64,000 nucleotides of DNA from Saussurea involucrata (Eukaryota > Streptophyta > Magnoliopsida > Asterales > Asteraceae), in the NCBI GenBank assembly GCA_033807775.1, contig CM066322.1, forward strand, positions 21,875,001 through 21,939,000, written 5' to 3'. Shown piece after piece: positions 32,549-43,373 of the stretch. The number at the start of each line of letters is the position of its first letter. The stretch's first letter is position 1. The notes under the pieces are model-generated. The model saw nothing but the letters and a program-made list of their open reading frames with translations, ran no database searches and was not told the DNA's origin. A program made the translations under genes and the position numbers.

Positions 32549-34834
32549 TCGCTTGTATATATATACATATAAATGGGAGAGGTTCAAGTGAGAAGTGTTA
32601 AATGTATGAGAAATAGGGAAATGATTCTAGCCATTGGATCAAATGATCAAGTTTTTTTAAAAGGAAAGGTAATATGGTAACTAGAAAAAGCAGCGGCGAT
32701 ATTGATCAATACACTGTCGTCGTCAATGACAACAATGGAAGTCTGGTCGGCGATATATTATCTCGATCCCGTTAATGCTTCTAATAATTCAAATTCGTTT
32801 TTATGGCAATTCTATCATCAATTTCTCTCGATTCTTTCTCGATCATATATCACAATTTTAGGTTATCAAAATTTACAAGTTTCTTAATTAGTTATCGATC
32901 AAATCTCATATTCTTTCTGTAACACCCCGATCTTTGGAAGATATCGACCTTTTAAGATAAATATGAAAAATAGAATTTTGGATTGAATCCTAGATTTTAT
33001 GGTCTTGTTGGATGGAGAATTCAAATACGAGTCCAACGGTTTTTTCCGGAGCGAAATCGGAGCTAAAACGAAGAAGTTTGGCCAAAACGGTGTTTAGGAA
33101 GAAACTAGACGACCAGAGTCTCGTTCGGGTTTTGGCGCTAATGTACCCGCGCGGAGCACCTGATCTGCATAAAAACGTGATTTTCAGCCCCAAACTTCAT
33201 TTCTTCGTATCTCTCTCATTTCAACTCCAATTTTGTTGATTCAAGTTGCTATGGTTTCGTTTTTTAGAGCTTTTCAAGGATAGATTGTTAGTTTTGGGGA
33301 GATTCAAGAGTATTTGGTGGTGGATTGGAAGCAAGGATCAAGAGCTCGTCATCATCATCTCCATCTTCAATAAATTTAGGTTTTCTAGGTTTTCATCAAA
33401 ACCTAAGTGGTGAGTCCATCCTCCTAGCTTCTAAACTTACATATGAGTTATAAATGCTTCATTGATGACTTCCTAGTGTTTATGTTTCTCAAATTTCGGT
33501 TTGGACGATTTTGAGAAAAGTTAGGTCAAATTGGGGTTTTGGGTCAAAATGGAGATTTTGATGTAATATGTTTGGGTGAACGATTCTAAGTGGTTGGATA
33601 TGAATATTTATGGTTGAAAACTCAAGGATCTAGGTTTTTGGAAGATTTGGCTTGAGGATGCAAGTTTCTTCAAAGGAGCTCAAGATGGGGAAAATCTAGA
33701 TTTAGCCTAAATCTAGAAATGTGAGTTCAAGTTGATTTGCAAAAACGTTGCACATGCCAAAATGTTCATTCTAAAGTGTTTTAAGTGTTTTACAAGAAAA
33801 TATGCATTGTTGAATTATTTGAAAGATTTTGATTACTTGGAATATTTAATTTTATAAATTTTGCAAAATAACCATTTTTGGGATTTTTGGATAATTGATA
33901 AAATAAGCATTAATGGAAGTGTTTTGATATTTAATGCATAATTGAAGGTTATCTAATAAAAATACACTTTTAGTGTTTTTTGGAAATATGCATAATCTTA
34001 TATGGTGGTACGTTTTGAAGCATGAACGTGTGGGTCATTGGGTTTTGGGTCATTTCCGACCTTGTGAACATTTTAAAAGTTGTAAACCATTCGGTTTGAG
34101 AAAAGATGTAAGTTGGGTATTTTGATGGAGGAACCTTAAGCATTGTTATTTTAAATGATCTATTTTACATTTGTAAATCTTTTAGTATAAATGCACTTGG
34201 ATGTGTACTTTGGGAAATGACGTGTCTTAAATTATGAGTTGTGTTGAGTAATTCGAGTCTATGAAGTATCTTTCGCATAAACGTGGGTTATAAGTGTTTC
34301 ACGGGATTATTTGGTTTTCATGAGTGGTTAATTGGTTTTGGTTGAGCTTATGGCTCGATTTATGACTTTAATGAGTCTTGAGGACATTTGTCCGGATTTT
34401 AACATTTCAATATGGAACTTTGGTCGTCAGTTGCATTTATTACATTTTATTTAAAGAGTACATGTTTTGAGTGCGTGTGTCATTCAAATGGAATCGTGTA
34501 CTATTAGACCGTAATGCATTTGATCCATATGCATATGAGTCGGTCATATTTGCATGGTGGAAAGTCTTAGTATTCTCACTTTGGGAAGTATGTCGTCTTG
34601 GCATTTGTGTGTCCCGGTGTCATGGAGAGGAACGTTATTGGGTTGTACTCCGGAATCTTGGGTTTGTGGCGTGATGTTCCAACACTTGTGCACGAGGGTT
34701 GAACATCTTGAGCTATCAAGTAAGGAGTCGAGGCTCCAATTTTTGAATGCTAGTAAGTAGGCAATGTGGGTCCTTTGGGGACCTTGAGGTGTAACTTACT
34801 AGAGGCTGAACAGACAATGAGATTGTGTATCCTT

Positions 34835-34987
34835 TGTTGGAACTTAGTGAAGAGGTGAGAAAACTTGTCCCACATAGGAGCCAAGGCAAAGTCTAGATCA
34901 CTTAATAAACTCCAACCATTGAGCATTAAATGAATCATTTAATTGCTTGGGCTTGGTGTGTGGTGTTCTTGGTGTGCTCTCTTTGAC

Positions 34988-35029
<42 letters not shown>

Positions 35030-35312
35030 TGTCAAAGATTGGGTCTTGGGCCTTGGGGCTCTTGGGGTCTCGATGGGGTCTGTTCCCATTCGTTACAACG
35101 CCAATACACGCGGCGAATTTTTGTCTTAGGACACTTCATAATCGCAGGCCTCAATCTCTTTCGTGTTACAAGAATCTTCGTATCAAGTAAGGTTTACAAT
35201 TTCGTTGTTTGTTTATGTTTGTATCAAAGATTTGTAATAGAATTCATTAATTTTATTGAATTTGATACTGTTCTTCTACACAATTCTCAACCGTGATTGA
35301 TCAGTCCTAACA
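34835..35312 (+). repeat. 5' LTR of copia A, internally deleted (478 bp)
   Basis: Compared with the 856-bp 3' LTR it lacks two blocks, at about 35080 and about 35095, corresponding to roughly 55082-55352 and 55369-55489 of the 3' copy. The first missing block includes the TATA box (CCTATATAAACC). Contains a (TA)n run at about 34990-35027. A handful of point differences separate the shared parts. Confidence 0.9.
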
Positions 35313-36959
35313 ATCTAAGACAAAAATTTCTGTTAGGAGCGATGGATCAATCAAATGTGATGAAAAATCACGTGGAGAAACCCGACAAATTCAGAGGATC
35401 GGATTTCCGTCGTTGGCAACAGAAGATGTTGTTTTATCTAACAACACTTCGTGTTTCTAACGTCCTCACCAAGGAGGAACCATCATCGACGCCACCGGTA
35501 AATCAAGATGGAACGCCACCCACTCAAATACGAGTGGCTGCGCAAGAAAGAACGATCGAGGCATGGAGAGTAAACGAATATAATTGTCGTAATTATATTC
35601 TGAACGCCCTCGATGATTCCCTATACGATATCTACTCCACCCTTGGTACCGCAAGGGAGATTTGGGAGTCTTTGGACACGAAATATAAAACTTAAGGTGC
35701 GTGTTCCAAAAGATTCATCGTTGGGAAATTTCTGAATTATCGGATGGTGGATACAAAACCGGTGATGAAGCAACTCGAAGAATTGCAGATTCTATCCCAC
35801 GAACTAGAAGTGGAAGGCATGGGAATAAATAACAATTTTCTGGTTGGGTCAATAATCGATAAATTGCCTCACTCATGGAAAAACTTCAAACTCTATTTGA
35901 AGCATCTGTTGGAGGACATAACGTTTGAACAACTTGTCCTCAAATTGCGAGTGGAGGAAGATAATCGACTCAACGAAAAAGCCGATGCCAACCCCTTGGA
36001 ACCAAACGCCAACATGGTTGAAGGAAGTACTTCGAGGCAAAAGTTTCCCAAATTCAAAGGGAAAAATATCATGACAAAAAGGCCTTTCACTTTCGGGAAA
36101 GGCACGTTTGCTCCTCAAAGGAAACCTTTCAAGAAAGTCATGCATTATTGGGTTTGTGGGAAACCGGGTCATAGAGCCAAGGATTGTCGAAATAGACGAG
36201 ATAATAATGGTGCTGGTGGAAACGGCGGTGGAGGAGCCGGCGGGGCAAACAATCATGCAAACCTCGCTCACTCCCCAAACCAATTTGTTGGAGTCGTTGA
36301 AGCACACATGGTAACCAATGAAATGGATTGGTGGGTCGACACCGGGGCAACCCGTCATATTTGCTGTAACGCCCCAAAATTCTGGGCTAATTTGAACCTC
36401 AAGTTATAACAGGTTATGACAATAAACACTTCAACTTATAAAAAAACAGACAGTGGATTAACCATCAAGAGTGTATTCACTTTACAAGATCCTTCAGATA
36501 ACCTATCAATCTAATTATGTCACTACAACCCGATTAATCAAGTTATCTATCAATCCATCAAAATCTCTTCTTTGTTAAATTCATCCACCTCTGCTATGTC
36601 AAAACGCTCGTTCCACAACCCTTTATTTCCCCGAGCTGGTACCTGATAAGAAAACATCGTATGAAACGATTAGGCTAACGCCTAGTGAGAACATTCGTTT
36701 CCATAATAACATTTGCAAAATCAATGTAAACAAGTTACAGCAAACCTGATCACTCATTTTCTTACCGTACAACAACTCCTTTCACTACTGGGAATCTACC
36801 CCACTTCCACAACTATGACTAATTCACCTAGTCATATTATCATATACCAGAGCCTTCTACGAATCAATCCCAGATTCTAGATCAATGCTCTCATCTAATA
36901 AATCGCAACCACATATGCCCATTTATTAGAAAGGATGTAGAGATTACAATTACTCATGT

Positions 36960-37515
36960 CAATCTCTCTTCATCCTAAGAAATCAGGAATTACGATTACT
37001 CACATCAATCCCATGATTTCTCAATAATGCAAATAGGAATTACGATTACTCACATCAATTCCTTATTTCACATACACACAGGAATTACGATTACTCACAT
37101 CAATTCCTTATTTCACATAAATGGGAATTACGATTACTCACATCAATTCCACATTTAACATACACTCAGGAATTATGATTACTCACATCAATTCCTTATT
37201 TCACATAAATGAGAATTACGATTACTCACATCAATTCCACATTTAACATACACTCAGGAATTATGATTACTCACATCAATTCCTTATTTCACATAAATGG
37301 GAATTACGATTACTCACATCAATTCCACATTTAACATACACTCAGGAATTATGATTACTCACATCAATTCCTTATTTCACATAAATGGGAATTACGATTA
37401 CTCACATCAATTCCACATTTAATATACACTCAGGAATTATGATTACTCACATCAATTCCTTATTTCACATACACACAGGAATTATGATTACTCACATCAA
37501 TTCCTTATGTTTTTA
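36960..37515. repeat. Minisatellite of 'attactcacatcaattcc' units
   Basis: A tandem array whose unit contains GGAATTACGATTACTCACAT followed by CAATTCC and a variable spacer (cacatttaacatacactca or ttatttcacata...). About ten copies, alternating between two spacer types. Confidence 0.9.
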
Positions 37516-37893
37516 TATCAAACTAGTGCCTATGGATCCATATCACCTAATTGTACTCATACAGGTATTTACTTAATATAGATTCCTCATATCATTAAGT
37601 ATGAGCAAACCTTATTCATTACACTTAACACATTCCTGCCTAGCATCGACTAGCGCAGTCTATAAACCTAACATACTACTTTTCAAGGGTATGTATGTTC
37701 AAGCTATATAATTCCCATCACAATTCCTAAATCGCATATCTCCACGATTTACATAAATGCACATTTCATTACATCCAGAAAGATACATAAAATACAAGGC
37801 CTCTAGATACTTAACTTATCAGATCCTTGCGCCATATCAAACTTTGATACCATTTAGATATATTGGTTTCTTTACTCAACTCCCGATATGTTG

Positions 37894-38120
37894 TACCGGG
37901 ACTCACCTGTACCGGGACTCACCTGTATCGAGACTTGCCTCTACCGGGACTTGCCTCTACCGGGACTTCCACTACCAGGACTTCCACTACCGGGACTTCC
38001 ACTACCGGACTTCCAACTATCGGGACTTCCACTACCGGGACATACACTACCGGGACTTCCACTACCGGGACATACACTACCGGGACATTCAACTACCGGG
38101 ACATTTAACTACCGGGACTT
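37894..38120. repeat. 15-bp minisatellite 'ccgggacttccacta'
   Basis: About fifteen units of CCGGGACTTCCACTA and variants (ccgggacatacacta, ccgggactcacctgta) lie head to tail. Long open frames over it in all three + frames are a product of the 15-bp period. Confidence 0.92.
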
Positions 38121-41100
38121 TCAAGGTTTTGCGTACTGTCCGTTCAACAAGTCCTCAAATCGATTTAAAACATGAAATCAGTTCAATCTACTCATTCTAA
38201 TCAATCCTCAGTCAGTTCATACAAATATACCAAGGTTACTATAACTTAAAAACACTGATTTGTACAAAGAATCGAATGAACTCACCTTTTGATGTAAAAC
38301 CCACTTTGCTGCACAAATTCAATCCCAATCTGCTGTAAACGATTTGAAAACCTATTCACAATCATAGATTCGTTTACACACATATAATTACAACAGATTT
38401 TACCAGAAATCATCACGAATTCCTTACCAATTTGATGAACAAAACCTCCTCTCCTCCTTTCTCTTCTTTTCTTTCTGCCTTCTCTCTTCTGCCGACTCAA
38501 AAACCAAATCTGAGATAATATCTCAGATTTCAACCCCTTATCCCTACACACATTTCCATACTTACTCAATACACCCTCTAGTTCCAACTTTCCAACAATT
38601 GACACCAAACCTTAATCCCTTGTATTTTAACCTTATTGAATTATAAAATACACTTAGATCTCAATTCTCATTAAATTACTATTATTGAAAATTCAGGATG
38701 TTACATTTGCAATTCGAGAAGCTTGTTCGAAACTTATCAAAAGGTGAAGGAAGAGGAACCGATGTTCATGGGAAATGCTTCTACCGCGATGATTGAAGGA
38801 AAGGGGAAGGTCACGTTGAGGTTGACTTCCGGAAAGGATCTTGTGCTATGTGATGTGTTGCATGTACCTAGTTTAACTAAGAATTTAATTTCTGGCCCAT
38901 TTCTTAGCAAGAAAGGGTTCAAACTTGTATTCGAATCGGACAAATTTGTCATCACCAAAGGTGGTGCATATGTGGGGAAGGGTTACCTCAATGAGGGACT
39001 CTTCAAACTCTCTGTAAATAGCACTGTAAATACTGTTGATGCTGCCATTGTAAATAATGGAAATAAGGCAGGCACTAGCACTGCTTCTGTGTATATTGTG
39101 GATCCTACTTTCCTTTGGCATTCTAGATTAGGACATGTTAACTTTAGATCATTACAAAGAATGATCAAACTTGACATGATTCCTAAATGTTCTAATGATA
39201 AAATATCTAAATGTGAGGTTTGTGTAGAAGCTAAATACACAAATCACCCACATAGATCGGTAGAAAAATCAAATGAAGTTCTCGGGTTAATCCATAGTGA
39301 TTTGTGTGATTACAAGGCAACTCCAACAAAAGGAGGAAAGAATTATTACATTTCTTTCATTGATGATTGCAGTAAATATTGCCATGTTTACCTTATACAT
39401 ACTAAAGATGAAGCCTTAAGCATGTTCAAGACTTATAAGGCTGAAGTTGAAAATCAACTTAAAAAGAAAATCAAAATTCTGAGGTCTGATCTTGGAGGAG
39501 AATATGAATCCAACGAATTTGCAGAATTTTGTACACCACATGGCATTATACATCAAACTACCGCTCCTTACACTCCTCAACAAAATGGAGTGGCCGAGCG
39601 GAAGAATAGAACATTGAAGAACATGATGAATTCAATGTTGATTACGTCCGGAGTTCCACATCATTTATGGGGTGAGGCGTACCTTACTGCAAATATGATC
39701 CTTAATCGGATCCCCCACAAGAAAAGTGATAAGATTCCATATGAACTTTGGAGAGGAAAGATTCCATCCTACAAAAGGATGAAAGTGTGGGGTTGCCTTG
39801 CTAAGGTTCAAGTACCTTTACCAAAAAGGACTAAACTTGGACCCAAAACGGTTGATTGTGCATATATTGGTCCATCCCATAATAGTGCTGTATATAGATT
39901 CCTAGTTCACAAATCTAATGTAGATGGCATAAGCAATAACACGATCATAGAATCTGCTGAAGCGGAATTCTTTGAGACGATCTTCCCTTATAAAGAAAAA
40001 TAGGGTAACACCTCTAACCTTGGTAAACGATCGATTGATGACGTGAACTCTCAAGTGAACATTGATTCAACTAAGAGTGATCAATCGAGGAATGCGGAAA
40101 CCTCTAAAGTTCAAGAAGAGGTTGAGCCTAGAAGAAGCAAAAGGGGAAGAATCGCTAAAGACTTTGGACCGGACTTTATGGCTTTTAATGTTGAAGGAGA
40201 ACCTCTCTCCTATAAGGCCGCCATGGAATCATCCGAGGCACCTTATTGGGAAGAGGCCATCCACAGTGAGATTGATTCCATTATGCAAAAAAACACATGG
40301 AAATTGGTTGATTTGCCTCCGGGTCATAAAGTCATTGGCCATAAATGGATCTTCAAACGGAAGTTGAGACCCGATGGCACTATAGAGAAGTACAAATCTC
40401 GACTAGTTGCCAAGGGGTGCCGACAAAAGGAAGGTCAGGACTTCTTCGATACATATTCACCAGTTACTAGAATCACGTCCATACGGACGTTGGTTGCAAT
40501 ATCGGCTATTCACAATTTGGAGATACATCAAATGGATGTAAAAACCGCTTTCTTAAATGGTGAATTAGAAGAAGATATATATATGCAACAACCGGAAGGT
40601 TTTGTTGTAAAAGGCCAAGAGAACAAAGTCTGTAAGTTGATTAAGTCTCTTTATGGACTTAAACAAGCGCCAAAGCAGTGGCATGAGAAGTTTGATAACA
40701 CTATGTTAGCAAATGGATTTTACATAAATGAATGTGATAAATGTGTTTATGTGAAACAATATAAGAATGCTTATGTTATCATATGTTTATATGTTGATGA
40801 TATGCTCATCATGGGATCAAACTTGGATGTAATGAACCAAACCAAGTAGATGTTACACTCCGCATTTGATATGAAAGATATGGGAGTTGCTGATGTTATC
40901 CTTGGTATAAAGATTCAAAGAAATCCAAATGGTTACATCCTTACCCAATCTCACTATGTTGAGAAGGTGCTACGGAAGTTTGGTCACTATGATGACAAAC
41001 CGGTTGTGACTTCATTTGATCCTTCAAGTCAATTGAAGAAGAATGAAGGAGATAGTGTTGCTCAATTGGAATACACTCAAGTTCTTGGAAGCTTGATGTA

Positions 41101-41740
41101 TATCATGAACTGTACACGACCGGACATTGCATATAGTGTGAGTAGACTTAGTCGGTACTCACATAACCCGGGAAAAGACCATTGGTATGCACTAGTAAGG
41201 GTGCTTCGATACTTGAAATACACAATGGGTTATGGGTTACACTATACCAAATACCATCCCGTTCTAGAAGGGTATTGTGATGCTAATTGGATTTCCAATC
41301 ATTCGGAAAGTAAATCCACAAGTGGATATGTATTCACACTTGGTGGTGCTGCGATTTCATGGAAATCTTCTAAACAAATCGTGAATACCAGATCAACTAT
41401 GGAAGCAGAATTTGTCGCATTAGACAAAGCCGCTGAAGAAGCCGAATGGCTAAAAAGCTTCCTAGAGGGTATTCCGTTGTGGCCAAAACCGGTGACTGCT
41501 ATTGGTATCCATTGTGATAGTATGGCCGCTCTCACAAGAGCGAAGAATCAGATCTACAATGGAAAGTCCCGTCACATACGAAGGCGCCACAACACTATAA
41601 AGGACTTGCTGAAAAATGGAATCATTTCCATTGACTACTTAAAGTCAAAGGAAAACATTGCCGATCCTTTGACAAAAGGCCTAAGTAGAGAGCAAGTATC
41701 CTTCACATCGAGGGGAATGGGCTTAAAGCCAACACAATGA

Positions 41741-42290
41741 GTTTCGTCGGCGGCAACCTAACCTAGCGAAATTGGAGATCCCATGGTCTAGGTTCAATAG
41801 GCAAACTAGTTGGGGTCAACTCAAGCAGCAATCAAACAAAGGTATGCCTATTCCTATGATGTTTCCTTTGTGTTTTTCCGTTGATGATATAGGGATGAAT
41901 ATTTTATTCTTAATAATGCTGATAGCTTCTTAGTAGAATACAACGGAATATTCTTGATCGGCATTACCTATGTGAGACTGATGTGGGGTCGCATCTTTGA
42001 GGACGGATATGGCTACGTCTTCTAAAACTCTCATGAAGAAAGGATATGTTCACGACCGAAATGAACACAACGGTAAGAATTAAATTACGTATAGCTATAA
42101 TATGTGTGATGCCTATTGTCTCGATCTACTACAAAAAGTGGCTAGTTCAAGACTTTAGTTCACTATCCACGAAGTAGATCCGATTCGCATTCACTAGGAA
42201 AGGTTCAAGTCCAAAAGACACCGTTTTTCCGATGCATATTATAACTAGCTTGGTGATAGAAACATAAGTTCCATAATATTGCTTATTTTC
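41741..42290 (+). other. 3' non-coding part of copia A
   Basis: Follows the RNase H stop and runs to the Sirevirus insertion; no ORF. In the ancestral element it continued into the 49 bp at 54805-54853 and the 3' LTR. Confidence 0.7.
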
Positions 42291-43328
42291 TGTTGGGTCA
42301 CCAAGGATTTGAAATTGACTCACCGATGTTTTCCCTAAAACTCCTACTTAGAATATTTTAGTTCAGTTCTTTGAATGACTTGTACAAGATATCAAATGTT
42401 CGGTGAAGTCGAAGATCAACCGAAACCAAGCTTGAAGACTCTCTACTTGTGGAAAATAGAAGACTCTCGGCAACTTTCAAACAAGTCATCACCACCAAAA
42501 TCCCTTGACATTTCGGTGGCCTTCTCCCACCGAAGTGCATGGACAGTTTCGGTGGCCCCATCCACCACCGATGACCCTTTCGGTGCTCCTCTCACCACCG
42601 AAATATACATGTAATTTCGGTGGTCCTCTCACCACCGAAATATACTTGTAATTTCGGTGGTCCTCTCACCACCGAAACATGCTCGTAATTTCGGTGGACT
42701 AGTTACCACCGAAACTTGCTTGCAACTTCGGTGGACTAGTCTTCTTTCCACCGAAGACTTCTCAAATCTCGGTGGAAACCACTTCGGTGCTAAAGGCTCA
42801 AGACAGAAGATCATTTATTATGGGACAATATCCTCCAGCAGAGAAAAGTGACAGTTTGTCTTTTTATCCACCTTCAGTTAAGGTCCCTATTATCTGCTCA
42901 AGCTACTCTGTCTGCACCTAGTGAAAAGTGACAAGGACTTCACAGTTCTCCTGAAGTCAACATTATCAGCATATGTGAAGATGACAAGTGTCCCAAGCAT
43001 TAAATGCTTGGGCACTCCTTGGCACTATAAAAGGAGAAGTGCTCTTCATGCAATTCTCACGCTTTCAAGAAATTCTCTCAGTGCAAGAAACCTTCTTTTA
43101 AGCCTTAAAACTCAATAGCTTTGCTCTTAGTGTTCTTAGTTGTTTTGTTGTATACTTTGTGTAAGATTGTTAGAATAGTTTATCTGTTCTTTTCCGCAAC
43201 AATCTTAAGTTTTCTGTGTGTAATTCTTTTGAAAGTTTTTCAAATATAAGAATTAAAATTGTGAAATTTTTGTGTATTGTATTCAACCCCCCCTTCTACA
43301 ATACTTGTTAAGCCATCTGGGACTAACA
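42291..43328 (+). repeat. 5' LTR of the Sirevirus-like element
   Basis: 1,038 bp, paired with 53762-54799. The first half is filled with CCACCGAAA and TTTCGGTGG in alternating orientation, able to form hairpins, ahead of the TATA box. Differences from the 3' copy seen: A/G near 42325 (caccgatg/caccggtg) and near 42497 (caccaaaat/caccgaaat). Confidence 0.95.
43026..43032 (+). promoter_or_regulatory. LTR TATA box
   Basis: TATAAAA in the context GGCACTATAAAAGGAG; the RNA would start about 30 bp downstream, leaving R and U5 of about 270 bp. The same box is in the 3' LTR. Confidence 0.85.
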
Positions 43329-43330
43329 AG

Positions 43331-43342
43331 TGGTATCAGAGC
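43331..43342 (+). promoter_or_regulatory. Primer binding site (tRNA initiator Met)
   Basis: TGGTATCAGAGC, two bases after the 5' LTR, is complementary to the 3' end of plant initiator methionine tRNA, the usual primer of copia elements. Confidence 0.95.
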
Positions 43343-43373
43343 AGAAAGTTTAATTCCATAAACTTGATCTGCG

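Larger units (their letters stand above)
36365..38705 (-). mobile_element. Solo LTR (2.3 kb) inserted in copia A protease
   Basis: Ends TGTAAC and GTTACA with the 5-bp duplication TTTGC on both sides (36360-36364, 38706-38710). Read on the minus strand it begins TGTAACATCCTGAATTTTC. It shares the 'gcgttagcctaa' motif with the solo LTR at 32918, in the opposite orientation. It contains two minisatellites (36960-37515 and 37894-38120). No protein-coding region seen. Confidence 0.85.
35342..41740 (+). pseudogene. Broken gag-pol of copia A
   Basis: A single gag-pol frame. Gag starts at 35342 (MDQSNVMKNHVEKPDKFRG). In-frame stops are TAA at 35693-35695, TAG at 40001-40003 and TAG at 40847-40849. 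The zinc knuckle near 36150 reads YWVCGKPGHRAKDC, with the first Cys replaced by Tyr. The protease motif WWVDTGATRHIC is cut by a 2.3-kb solo LTR (36365-38705), after which the frame continues. Integrase (HSRLGHVNFRSLQRM; APYTPQQNGVAERKNRTL), RT (QMDVKTAFLNGELEEDIYM; CLYVDDMLIMGS) and RNase H (GYCDANWISNHSESKSTSGY; TMEAEFVALDKAAEEAEWL) are recognisable up to the stop at 41738. The element cannot make a whole polyprotein. Confidence 0.93.

Noticed and set aside
32918..33240. ORFs on both strands at the start of the solo LTR
   Set aside because: They are short, antisense to each other, and lie in an LTR; no domain recognised.
37757..38200. Three overlapping open frames rich in YRD, GTS and PGL repeats
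   Set aside because: They come from a 15-bp minisatellite inside a solo LTR; all three frames are open for the same reason.
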